From the NCBI GenBank assembly GCA_035622175.1, contig DASPVV010000191.1, positions 1-64,000 of the forward strand: a stretch of 64,000 nt of DNA, written 5' to 3'. The position numbers and the translations under genes are program-made. The DNA comes from JAFAGX01 sp035622175 (lineage in GTDB: Bacteria > Acidobacteriota > Terriglobia > Terriglobales > Acidobacteriaceae). The notes below the pieces were generated by a model, which was not told the origin of the DNA, ran no database searches, and saw only the letters and a list, made by a program, of their open reading frames with translations. Below are positions 17,488-26,142 of the stretch, piece by piece; position 1 is the stretch's first letter; each line of letters begins with the position of its first letter.

Positions 17488-18351
17488 TCAGGCGGCGGCG
17501 ATGCGCCGAATCAGATCTTCCTGCTCCGCCTTGCTCTCGGCACCGATGGTAAAGGCATCGAGGAGCCCCAGGGACAACGCGTACTTGATGGCTTCATCCT
17601 GACGGTAGCGGAGTTGACCCTGGCCGAGAATCTTCATCCCAACTACGGCTTTGCCCGCAGCCTTCATCTCGCCGAGAACGCTGACCACGATTTCAGGATC
17701 GGCATCCATGAAAGCGCCAACGGGATTGATGCGCGCCAGATCGACTTCGACCCAAGGAGACTTCGCGGCAGCGCGGAGAGCTTCAATGCTGTGGCAGGAG
17801 CAGCCGTGGGCACGAATGATGCCCTTTTCTTTGGCTTCCGACAGCACATCCATCACTCCCTGGAAGCGTTCGGTCCAATCGGGCTCGGTCAGGCAATGCA
17901 TGAGGCAGATGTCCATGTAGTCGGTCCCGAGTTCACGGCGGAAGCGATCGAGATCGGCCCGCGCCGCGGCCGAATCCCGCGCCCAAGTCTTGGTCAGGAT
18001 GGTAACCTTGTCGCGTTGCAGCTGTCGAAGTGCCAGGGCAACGTGCGGGTGACTGCCATAGGAGTCGGCGGCATCGAAGAACCGCAGGCCGTGATCGTAG
18101 CCGTTGAGAAGCAGATCGGAGAGTCCTTTGATGCCGAGCGCAGTTTGATGGGACTGGTGGCCGGAGCCGACCGTGCCCGTACCCATGGCTAGGCGGCTGG
18201 TTTTGATTCCAGTGCTGCCCAGCGTGACCGTATCGGATGCGGTGAACTTGTGGCGGAGCGGCTGCGTGGCAATCTGAGCGAGCCCACCTCTTGAGAGCCA
18301 ACCGGCTCCCAGGGCCATGGCACTGCCGGCTACGAACTCTCGTCGGCGCAA
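17488..18351 (-). CDS. Aldo/keto reductase with Tat signal
   Basis: A 287-residue aldo/keto reductase. The N-terminus MRRREFVAGSAMALGAGWL is a twin-arginine export signal, so the protein is probably folded with cofactor and moved to the periplasm. The catalytic tetrad is visible: D93, Y98 (DAADSYG), K121 (LTKTW) and H152 (CLMHCL). The start is a TTG with GGAGAAG close upstream. Exported AKRs of this type are frequent in Acidobacteria; the substrate is unknown. Two tiny genes precede it on the same strand. Confidence 0.85.
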   Translation of the reverse strand: MRRREFVAGSAMALGAGWLSRGGLAQIATQPLRHKFTASDTVTLGSTGIKTSRLAMGTGTVGSGHQSHQTALGIKGLSDLLLNGYDHGLRFFDAADSYGSHPHVALALRQLQRDKVTILTKTWARDSAAARADLDRFRRELGTDYMDICLMHCLTEPDWTERFQGVMDVLSEAKEKGIIRAHGCSCHSIEALRAAAKSPWVEVDLARINPVGAFMDADPEIVVSVLGEMKAAGKAVVGMKILGQGQLRYRQDEAIKYALSLGLLDAFTIGAESKAEQEDLIRRIAAA

Positions 18352-18441
18352 TTTCTTCTCCAGCCGGGCTTTATGAGAACCATGCGAACCTAAACTGGGA
18401 GCAGTCGATCCGTGCCCTCAAGGGCGCGATATTCTCGGTTC

Positions 18442-18579
18442 TCACTTTGCCGACATCACGGTCAACAAAACGATCAGCATGGCTATCCCCAGGGTTGCAA
18501 TCAGGGAAAGCATGCCATGCAGCGAGTGGCTTTGGAGAAAACCTTCGTCATGCATTCGAAAATGCAGCCAGGACCTCAT
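18442..18579 (-). CDS. Small single-span membrane protein, 45 residues
   Basis: An uninterrupted 45-codon frame starting with ATG, with GGAGG five bases upstream. The first 20 residues are polar and histidine-rich (MRSWLHFRMHDEGF...), followed by a hydrophobic span from about residue 23 to 42 (MLSLIATLGIAMLIVLLTV) and a short SAK tail. It therefore looks like a one-helix membrane peptide with its N-terminus inside. It lies between the FmdB zinc-ribbon gene and the aldo/keto reductase, all on the minus strand. I do not recognise a family. Confidence 0.6.
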   Translation of the reverse strand: MRSWLHFRMHDEGFLQSHSLHGMLSLIATLGIAMLIVLLTVMSAK

Positions 18580-18697
18580 AGCGTCCTCCGGCCAAGCATG
18601 TGGGTGCGGCACTCCACATCCTCAGTATTAGACACCAAATCGCCTAGGATTGCAGCCCACTGCGGGCAATCCAGCTCTCCTCCAAGCGAGATTTCGG

Positions 18698-18862
18698 TCA
18701 GCTCTTCTTGCTGGTTACGGCGTAGAAGGCTGCCGCTTCCTGCTCTACGTTTTTGCTGCCGCAATGCGGGCAACTGATCTTCTCCTTGTCATGCTCGGTG
18801 AGCGTAAGGATGGTCTCAAAGGGCTTGTGACAGGCATTGCAGATGTAGTCGTATACGGGCAT
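18698..18862 (-). CDS. FmdB-family zinc ribbon protein, 54 residues
   Basis: A 54-residue protein with the FmdB/CxxC_CXXC regulatory-protein pattern: MPVYDYICNACHKPFE at the start and ISCPHCGSKNVEQ later. Zinc ligands are C8, C11, C31 and C34. Its start is preceded by GAGGTG. Members occur across bacteria as small putative regulators; none has a settled role. The PuuB-like oxidase gene is divergent from it, 266 bp away. Confidence 0.85.
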   Translation of the reverse strand: MPVYDYICNACHKPFETILTLTEHDKEKISCPHCGSKNVEQEAAAFYAVTSKKS

Positions 18863-19128
18863 GGAACACCTCAGAGCGAGACTCTCGCTTCATTGTAACC
18901 CGATTGAGGGAAGGGCCGATTCACACCCCGATGGCTGTTGGATGTGGGTTGTCCGGGGAAGAACCGGACCGCGATCGACTGTGCGGTGGGTGCCGGCCCG
19001 TCGCCCAGGAGACGGGGTTTTGGGTGACGGCTGGCCCACGGGAGCTCTTGCGAATCGGCCCAAAACTCCGCTGGGCTTCGTCGATCGGGCTCACGCGATG
19101 TTAAGATTGTTCGCCCTTTCCAACTCCC

Positions 19129-20424
19129 ATGGCGATCCAAGAAAAGAATTATTGGCTGGAAACGGTCAGCATTCCGCCGGGAGAAACGCGTCCCTTGCCC
19201 GAGAACGTTGACGTTGCTGTGGTCGGAAGCGGCGTGACGGGTCTGTCTGCTGCGAGAGTATTGGCAAAGCGTGGCATCGACGTGGCGGTCTTCGAGGCCG
19301 AGACTTTTGGTTGGGGAGCCAGCTCCCGCAATGGCGGCATGGTCCTGACCGGGATGAAGCTGCCCGTACCTCAGCTGATCGCACGGTACGGACGGGAGAC
19401 AGTTCAGCGCATGTACGCCGCCTCGCTAGCCTCGATTGATTGTGTCGAGCAGGTTGTCGGGGAGGAACGGATCGACTGTCATTTCTCGCGCTGCGGCCAC
19501 CTTGAAGTCGCCTGCAAGCCGACTCACTTTGCGGGCTACGCGGAGTCGGCGGCCCTGGTGGCACGCGAATTTGACCACACACTGCACGTCGTCTCGAAGG
19601 CGGAGCTGCGTCAGGAGATTGGCTCCGATATTTACTATGGAGGGCTGGTTGATGAGACGAGCGCGGGGGTGAACCCGGCCCGCTATGTGGCGGGATTGGC
19701 GGTGGCGGCAATGCGGGCCGGCGCCGCCCTGTTCGATCACGCTCGCGTCGAGCAGGTGGTGCGCGAAGAGCAAAATGCCGGGCGGAAGTATCGTCTGCGC
19801 ACCGCGAGAGGCAGTACCTGGGCGCGGGAGGTGCTCTTAGCCAGCGGCGCCTACACCAGCCATGCGACTCCAGCTCTGCAGAGGAAGATCATTCCCATTG
19901 GTTCCTACATCATTGCCACCGAAGTGCTCAACCCGGAATTGGCTCGCGCACTAAGCCCCAAGAAGCGGATGATTTACGACTCGAAGCACTTTCTGCATTA
20001 TTACCGGCTCACGCCGGACAATCGAATGTTGTTCGGCGGGCGCGCGGCGTTTTTTCCGGAAACCCAACGCACGGTGCGACAGAGTGCCGAAATTCTGCGT
20101 CGCGGCATGATTCGCGTGTACCCCCAGCTGCGAGACAGTAAGGTCGAGTTCGTTTGGGGGGGGACGCTCGATTTTGCATTCGATGTGGTACCGCACACGG
20201 GACGAAGCGATGGTATGTATTACGCCCTCGGTTATGCGGGGCATGGCGTCGCCATGGGGACCTACCTTGGCAGTAAAATCGCGGGCGTAATTTTGGGCGA
20301 GCCCAATGTCATTCCTTTCGAGGGCATCCCATTTCCCAGCCCGCCCATTGGTCTGCGCAGCGGGCACACCTGGGCGCTCCCATTGGCGGGCGCCTATTAC
20401 AGATTTCTGGACTGGGTAAGTTGA
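19129..20424 (+). CDS. FAD-dependent amine/amino acid oxidase (PuuB-like, DAO family)
   Basis: A 431-residue flavoprotein of the D-amino-acid-oxidase superfamily. The FAD-binding VVGSGVTGLSAARVLAKRG begins at 31, and GWGASSRNGGMV near 63-74 is the GASSRNGG pattern of gamma-glutamylputrescine oxidases. YALGYAGHGVAMGTYLGSKIA near 365-385 is the C-terminal FAD contact. It probably oxidises an amine or N-substituted amino acid, giving an aldehyde or imine and peroxide. The start has no ribosome site; TTAAGAT at 19101-19107 could be a -10 box, implying a short leader. The amine permease-like gene at 20486 converges on it. Confidence 0.85.
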   Translation: MAIQEKNYWLETVSIPPGETRPLPENVDVAVVGSGVTGLSAARVLAKRGIDVAVFEAETFGWGASSRNGGMVLTGMKLPVPQLIARYGRETVQRMYAASLASIDCVEQVVGEERIDCHFSRCGHLEVACKPTHFAGYAESAALVAREFDHTLHVVSKAELRQEIGSDIYYGGLVDETSAGVNPARYVAGLAVAAMRAGAALFDHARVEQVVREEQNAGRKYRLRTARGSTWAREVLLASGAYTSHATPALQRKIIPIGSYIIATEVLNPELARALSPKKRMIYDSKHFLHYYRLTPDNRMLFGGRAAFFPETQRTVRQSAEILRRGMIRVYPQLRDSKVEFVWGGTLDFAFDVVPHTGRSDGMYYALGYAGHGVAMGTYLGSKIAGVILGEPNVIPFEGIPFPSPPIGLRSGHTWALPLAGAYYRFLDWVS

Positions 20425-20485
20425 GGGGCAGGGTCACCGCAAACCGGGCACCCGCCGGGGAGTAACCTTCGCGGATGGGCAAGGC

Positions 20486-21823
20486 TTAACTCGGCGCGCT
20501 CACTGGCGGGACCTTCCTCACCAAGAGGTAAGCGATCGGGCCGAGAAGAATTGCGATCGGTCCCCAGCGCAGAGCAAATCGATCGCTGCCCAGCAGAGCA
20601 AACGCACTCATGACGAGGGGAGCTGCAACCACGTAGAGCAAGCCGGCGCGGCCCCAGGGAATGCGAAAAGGCCGAGCCAGGTCACCACAGGTGCGCCGCA
20701 GGCGCCAGGCGGAAAGCACGGTCAGAACGGTCGTGGCGATGCGCAGCCACATGTAGACCGTGATGAGCTCTACCAGAGTGTGGAATGCCAACAATCCATA
20801 GACTGCGCATGAGGCCAGAATCGCAATCCAAGGCGTCCCATAGCGCGGATGCCTGGCGGTGAGCACGGAGGGAAGGTAGCCGTCCTCGGCCATGGCGAAG
20901 GGCATGCGGGTACTGGTCAGAACGGTGGCATTCAGAATGGTAACATTGGTCGCCGTGGCGGCTAGCGTCATCCAGACGCCGAGCCATCCCCCGCCGATCA
21001 ATTGTGCCGCCTGGGAAAAGTAGCCGGTATGCCACTGCCGCCAATTTCCGAGAGCCGCCAGCGACAGCATGGTAGGGAAAAAATAGGTGGCAATCGAGAG
21101 CGGCACCACCAGAGCTAAGGTGAGCGGGTAACTTCGCTGCGGGTTCTCGACCTCTTCGGCCACGGTCGAGAGTTGCTCATATCCGGAGTAGAGCCATAGG
21201 CCGAGAGCCAGCCCGACGCCAAAAACCTGGAACAGCGGGACGTGGGGTGGAATGAAGGGCAAGAACGGATTGTGCTGCCACTTGGGCACGGCGATGGCAC
21301 ACAAGGCCACGACCGGCAGTAGAATCAACACCTCGAGCACCGTGGCCACAGCTCCGACCATCCGGATGCCGCGCACATTAACATAGGCAATGAGCGCGAC
21401 CAAACCGAGGGAAGTCCAATAGTGCTTCCAGCCGGTGATGTGCGGGAAATAGAAGGTCAGATAATCGCTGAACAGCACGGCGTATGCTCCCCCCAGCACG
21501 AAGGATGCACTCCAGTTCCACCAGCCGGCCAGAAAGCCCCAAAAGTTTCCGTAGCCGGCGCGCACCCAGCGGTAGAAGCCTCCTTCCACGGGGACGGCGG
21601 CCGTCAGCTCGGCCGCCACCAGGGAAACGGGGATGCACCAGAAAAATGGCAGGATCAAATGGTAAAGCAGGGTCAAGCCGGGACCGCTGGTTGTGACCTG
21701 GTCCTCCAAGCCGAATGGGCCTGCGGTGGTGTAGGAATACATGACAAATACGAAAGCGACGAGCCCGGCTTTGCGGACGCGGATCGCGGGCTTCGGCGCC
21801 ACCGCGTTGGTGGTGGTGACCAT
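20486..21823 (-). CDS. APC-superfamily amino acid/amine permease
   Basis: A 445-residue permease with about 12 transmembrane helices. GPFGLEDQVTTSGPGLTLL in helix 1 and AELTAAVPVEGGFYRWVRAGYG between helices 2 and 3 are the plant/bacterial PUT (polyamine uptake)-type APC patterns. I used the ATG at 21823; a TTG 45 bases upstream is possible. It converges on the PuuB-like oxidase, so import of a polyamine or amino acid for that oxidase is plausible. It is divergent from malate synthase. Confidence 0.85.
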   Translation of the reverse strand: MVTTTNAVAPKPAIRVRKAGLVAFVFVMYSYTTAGPFGLEDQVTTSGPGLTLLYHLILPFFWCIPVSLVAAELTAAVPVEGGFYRWVRAGYGNFWGFLAGWWNWSASFVLGGAYAVLFSDYLTFYFPHITGWKHYWTSLGLVALIAYVNVRGIRMVGAVATVLEVLILLPVVALCAIAVPKWQHNPFLPFIPPHVPLFQVFGVGLALGLWLYSGYEQLSTVAEEVENPQRSYPLTLALVVPLSIATYFFPTMLSLAALGNWRQWHTGYFSQAAQLIGGGWLGVWMTLAATATNVTILNATVLTSTRMPFAMAEDGYLPSVLTARHPRYGTPWIAILASCAVYGLLAFHTLVELITVYMWLRIATTVLTVLSAWRLRRTCGDLARPFRIPWGRAGLLYVVAAPLVMSAFALLGSDRFALRWGPIAILLGPIAYLLVRKVPPVSAPS

Positions 21824-22028
21824 GGGGGATCGGTTACCCTGGTTGCGTTCGCATCGGGAAGAGCGCAACGCCAGCCGACATTATCACAATTCTCCCGGCG
21901 GTGCCTGCGGAGGCTGACGAGTCCACCGGGCGGTGTCCCAGCATGTCCCGCAATGTCCTGTGACCGACTCGATCCTTCCGGCTTGCAATCTCCTCCAACC
22001 CGAGACACACTGAACCAGGAGCTTCCCC

Positions 22029-23600
22029 ATGGTCTTGCCGCTCGAACAGGCTGTCTCCCAACGCATGAACTATGCACCCGCCGATCTTAAGCCGGACCGG
22101 GACCTTCCCAAGGGCTTTTGGGAACTTTTGTTGCCCTTGCACAAACAGTTCACCCCTTGGCAGCAGAAACTGGTGGCGAAGCGTACCGAGGTATTGCAGG
22201 CCTCCCAGCGCGGGCGTCATCCGACTTATCTGCCGTCGTCGGAGGCGACCACGACCGATTGGCGCATTGAGATGCCGGACTGGTGCGCCGACCAACGCAA
22301 CCAGATGACCGGCCCGGCCGATGATGCCGAGTTGAGCGTAAAGCTGCTGAACTCGGGATCGCCGGCGGTGATGCTGGATCTCGAAGACTCTACCGCGAAT
22401 ACCTGGCAGAACATCACGCGGGCGATCCAAAACGTGATCGCGGCCTACCGCTATGAGCTGAGCTACGAGGACCAGAAGCGCAAAAAACGGGTCAAGGTGG
22501 CGCGCTCGAAGACGGTGACCTGGGTCCGTCCTCGGGGGCTGCATCTGTCGCAGGGAGGAGTGATCAAGAACGAAATCGTCTCGGCTGCACTCTTTGACCT
22601 CGCCTTGCTGTGGTGTCAAATCGATCCCGCCGGGCTGCCGCACAATTTCTCGGTATACATTCCGAAGAGCGAATCCGCGGAGGAAGCCCTGTGGTGGCGC
22701 GACCTGTTTCAAGCGTTAGCCAAAGCCAAGGGGTTGCCGCAAGACTACATCAAGTGCATGGCGCTGGTGGAATCCCATCCACTCGCCTACCAGATGGAGG
22801 AGTTTCTCTTTCACTTACGGGAACATTGTTTGGGATTGAATCTCGGCCGTTGGGATTACATGGCCTCGCTCATCGACTTCATGTTGGAGGATCCAGACTG
22901 GGTTTTGCCCGACCGCAACACCATCCCCCACGATGTCAGCTTTTTTCAAAACTTCCGCACCCTCATGCCCGAGATCTGTCATAAACATGGGGTGCACGCC
23001 GTCGGTGGCATGACCGCGCTTTATCCCAGTCGCAGCGATTCTCGACTGAATGAACGCGCCCTCCAGGTGCTCAAAGAAGACAAGAAAAATGAGGCGGACT
23101 GCCTCATGGACGGGGCTTGGACCGGGCATCCCGACCAGAATGAGATCGCGGTGTCCCAGTTCCCGTATCCCAACCAGATCGCCAGACGGCCCAGGCTAGA
23201 CAGCACCCATCCGGATCTCCGGCCGGTGCCCAAGGGGGTAGGGAAGACCACCCTCGCTGGCACCCGGGCGGCGGTGCGGACGGTCCTTCGCTACCGCAAT
23301 GGGGTGCTGAATGGCAAAGGTGCGAGTCTGCTCGATGGGTACATGGAAGACTTGGCAACCGATCGCATCTATCGCTTGATGATTGCGCAAAGGGTGCGGC
23401 ATAAAACTCCGGTCGCGGACGAGGGTGGACGCACGGTTGAGCACACTCGGAAGCTGGTGACTTGCGTCTTTGACGAGGAACTCGCCAAGATTCAAAAAGA
23501 TCTGCCGGCTGAGATCGATCGGCGGGCGGCGTCCACCCTTCCCGAGGCTCGGCGCATCGCCGAAGAGATGATCGTCCAGGGGCGTCATTCTCCGGTCTAG
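22029..23600 (+). CDS. aceB: Malate synthase A
   Basis: A 523-residue malate synthase of the A type, condensing glyoxylate and acetyl-CoA to malate. AVMLDLEDSTANTW (113-126), WVRPRGLHL (166-173) with the catalytic arginine, and DGAWTGHPD in the C-terminal domain with the general-base aspartate are all present. AGGAG sits eight bases before the ATG. Isocitrate lyase is not in the window, so glyoxylate may come from elsewhere, for example glycolate or purines. The next gene, an aminotransferase, also uses glyoxylate. Confidence 0.95.
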   Translation: MVLPLEQAVSQRMNYAPADLKPDRDLPKGFWELLLPLHKQFTPWQQKLVAKRTEVLQASQRGRHPTYLPSSEATTTDWRIEMPDWCADQRNQMTGPADDAELSVKLLNSGSPAVMLDLEDSTANTWQNITRAIQNVIAAYRYELSYEDQKRKKRVKVARSKTVTWVRPRGLHLSQGGVIKNEIVSAALFDLALLWCQIDPAGLPHNFSVYIPKSESAEEALWWRDLFQALAKAKGLPQDYIKCMALVESHPLAYQMEEFLFHLREHCLGLNLGRWDYMASLIDFMLEDPDWVLPDRNTIPHDVSFFQNFRTLMPEICHKHGVHAVGGMTALYPSRSDSRLNERALQVLKEDKKNEADCLMDGAWTGHPDQNEIAVSQFPYPNQIARRPRLDSTHPDLRPVPKGVGKTTLAGTRAAVRTVLRYRNGVLNGKGASLLDGYMEDLATDRIYRLMIAQRVRHKTPVADEGGRTVEHTRKLVTCVFDEELAKIQKDLPAEIDRRAASTLPEARRIAEEMIVQGRHSPV

Positions 23601-23805
23601 GCCCTGGGGAAACGGCTTTCGACCAGGCCAGCCCGGGAGATTGCAACTTCCGAGGCACGTTCAGGGCTCCGTCTGGCGTCGCCTTACACAAGAGCACCTG
23701 TCAACCATGATGGGCGGGACGTGATGGCAGGGAGGTTGCAGGAGCCGGCTGCAGTTTGGGACACTACGGGCTGAACCCAATCCACACAGAAAAGAGCGAA
23801 AGGTC

Positions 23806-24963
23806 ATGAGCACAACCCAAGCAGAAACAGCGATCAGCGCCCCTTCTTCGCTTCACCCCCCGAAGCGGCATTTATATGGCCCGGGACCGAGCATGGTGCA
23901 CCCGCGCGTGTATGCGGCGCTTTCCCAGCCCGTCGTGGGCCACCTCGACCCGTATTTCTTTGCGGTCATGAGTGAAATCGAAGAGTCCCTTAAGGTGATC
24001 TACGGCACGAGCGAAGGGATCGCCATGGTGATCTCAGGAACAGGAAGTGCTGGAATGGAGGCCTCGCTGGCAAACTTTCTCGAGTCTGGCCGAAAGTTTG
24101 CCGTGTTTGCCAACGGGTACTTTTGTGATCGCATCAGCGAGATGGGGCGGCGTCAGGGAGCGCAGGTCGTGCGCTTCGAGAAGCCGTGGGGAGCCACCTT
24201 CGAGGACCAGGAAGCGGCGGAGTTCATCCGGCGGGAGAAGCCGAGTCTGGTGGCGTACGTTCATGCCGAAACGTCCACCGGAGCCCTGCAGCGGGGAGAT
24301 CGAATCTGCGCTGCCGCTCACCAAGAGGGAGCATTGGTGGTTGCCGATTGCGTGACCTCGCTCGGTGCGATGCCGGTGAACGCCGATCAGACGGGAATCG
24401 ATATCGCCTATAGCTGTACCCAGAAGGGCTTGAGCTGCCCGCCAGGGCTCTCGCCGATGTTCCTGTCCCCGCGAGCCGTCGCTTGGCTGAACCAACGTAC
24501 TTCGTCGCCGCACAGCTGGTACCTGGATCTCAAGCTGATCAGGGACTACACCACCCGTTCCCACCGCTATCACCATACCGCTCCGATTTCGATGTTCTAT
24601 GGCCTACACGAGGCGCTGGCGGTGATTCTCGAAGAGGGACCCGAGAGCCGCTGGAATCGGCATCTTCGCTGCCATCAAGCGTTCGTCGACGGCATCGAAG
24701 CCATGGGTCTCGCCCTGCACGTGCCGGAAGGCCATCGTATACCGACGCTCAACACCGTGCTCGTTCCCTCCGGCATCGATGATGCCAAGGTGCGAGCGCG
24801 GTTGCTGGCGCAGGCGGGCATCGAGATTTCCGGAGGATTCGGGCCGCTGGCCGGCAAGGTGTTTCGGGTGGGAGTCATGGGTTCTCTGGCGACCGAAGCG
24901 AATGTCGAATTTCTCCTGCGAGAGTTTCAGAAAGCGCTCGCGGCGGAGGGATACAGGTCATAA
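23806..24963 (+). CDS. Alanine/serine--glyoxylate aminotransferase
   Basis: A 385-residue PLP enzyme of class V. GPGPSMVHPRV near 25-35, SGTGSAGMEA near 77-86 and the Schiff-base lysine K207 in SCTQKGLSCPPG identify the AGXT/SGAT family, which transfers an amino group from alanine or serine to glyoxylate to make glycine. AAAGG precedes the ATG. It lies 205 bp after malate synthase, so the pair gives two ways of removing glyoxylate. Archaeal-type relatives may use other donors. Confidence 0.9.
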   Translation: MSTTQAETAISAPSSLHPPKRHLYGPGPSMVHPRVYAALSQPVVGHLDPYFFAVMSEIEESLKVIYGTSEGIAMVISGTGSAGMEASLANFLESGRKFAVFANGYFCDRISEMGRRQGAQVVRFEKPWGATFEDQEAAEFIRREKPSLVAYVHAETSTGALQRGDRICAAAHQEGALVVADCVTSLGAMPVNADQTGIDIAYSCTQKGLSCPPGLSPMFLSPRAVAWLNQRTSSPHSWYLDLKLIRDYTTRSHRYHHTAPISMFYGLHEALAVILEEGPESRWNRHLRCHQAFVDGIEAMGLALHVPEGHRIPTLNTVLVPSGIDDAKVRARLLAQAGIEISGGFGPLAGKVFRVGVMGSLATEANVEFLLREFQKALAAEGYRS

Positions 24964-25106
24964 CCGCCTTGCGGGCCCCTTTCGGGCTAGTTCTCAGGTG
25001 ATATTTGGCCACGGGCGGAGATTTGCTATGGTTGCCTGTTGGATGCACGTTCTCACCTCTCCCGCATTCAAGCGACGGAAGCTGGGTTTAGGATGGACGA
25101 GATTCC

Positions 25107-26114
25107 GTGTCGGAACCAGAGACATTGCGCCCCAACTTCGAGGAGGTTCTGCGCACTCCCATTCGCGGGCTCGGCTTGCGGATTGAGGGATCGCCGCTCG
25201 AGCCTTTCGTCCAGCAGCTGTACCGCGAACTGGAAAGGAAAAACCTGCTCCGGTTTCGTCCCGCGGTCTACCTCACGGACGAATGGGGCTGCCCCTCGGG
25301 GGAGCCGATCATCGGCATTCCTTTTTATCTCGCCCGGCCTGAGCTGGCACAACTGGAGAAAGAAACCAACGATTTGGAGGACGCCCGCGAAATCATGATG
25401 TACTTGCGGCATGAGGCCGGGCACGCGTTCAACTACGCTTACAAGCTTTACCGCAGTCGAGAATGGAAACAGCTCTTCGGTTCCTTTCGCCGACCGTATC
25501 GCGATCACTATCGCCCCGTCCCATTTTCCCGCAACCATGTTCGCTATCTGGCCGGGTGGTATGCGCAGAAACATCCGGATGAAGATTTTGCCGAGACCTT
25601 TGCGGTCTGGCTGACACCGCGCTCGGCCTGGCGTCGGCGTTATCGAGGCTGGGGAGCTCTGGCCAAGCTGCGTTACATCGATCGCATGGCCCGGGTATTG
25701 GCCGACACCGATCCCTTGCGCCGGAGAGGACAGCCTGACGTCACCGTCGAGGAAATGGAAATGACGGTGGCCGAGTTCTATCATCGCAATGGTGAGGAAA
25801 TCCGGAGTCGCGATCTGTTGCTGGATACAGATCTGCAGGATATTTTTGATGCCTCTCGCAGGCGTAAGACGGCGCAACCGGCGCAGGCTTTCCTGCATTC
25901 TCACCGCAAGGCGGTCGTCGACAAGGTTACCTATTGGACAGGTGCTCCGCGTCCGCTGATCAAGGAGCTGGTCGAATCCATCGAGAAAAGGCTCGGGGAC
26001 CTCAACTTGTTTGTGGATTTGGATCGGGAGTCGGAACACCTCGTGCATATCACGGTGTATGCCACGGCGTTGGCGATGAATTACGTGGCACGAGGAAAGT
26101 TCGTGCAGCCGTGA
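25107..26114 (+). CDS. Putative zinc metallopeptidase (HEAGH)
   Basis: A 335-residue soluble protein. HEAGH at 102-106 within MMYLRHEAGHAFNYAYKLY supplies two zinc histidines and the catalytic glutamate. HPDEDFAETFAVWL (156-169) offers E163 as third ligand, a gluzincin layout like the putative zinc-binding metallopeptidase family. No signal peptide is present, so it acts in the cytoplasm. The start is GTG; the neighbouring ATG is out of frame. It ends 28 bp before a Ddl-like ATP-grasp ligase, and the pair looks like one operon. The substrate is unknown. Confidence 0.75.
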   Translation: MSEPETLRPNFEEVLRTPIRGLGLRIEGSPLEPFVQQLYRELERKNLLRFRPAVYLTDEWGCPSGEPIIGIPFYLARPELAQLEKETNDLEDAREIMMYLRHEAGHAFNYAYKLYRSREWKQLFGSFRRPYRDHYRPVPFSRNHVRYLAGWYAQKHPDEDFAETFAVWLTPRSAWRRRYRGWGALAKLRYIDRMARVLADTDPLRRRGQPDVTVEEMEMTVAEFYHRNGEEIRSRDLLLDTDLQDIFDASRRRKTAQPAQAFLHSHRKAVVDKVTYWTGAPRPLIKELVESIEKRLGDLNLFVDLDRESEHLVHITVYATALAMNYVARGKFVQP

Positions 26115-26142
26115 TCGAAAGCGTCAAAGGCGGGAGGCCGAA

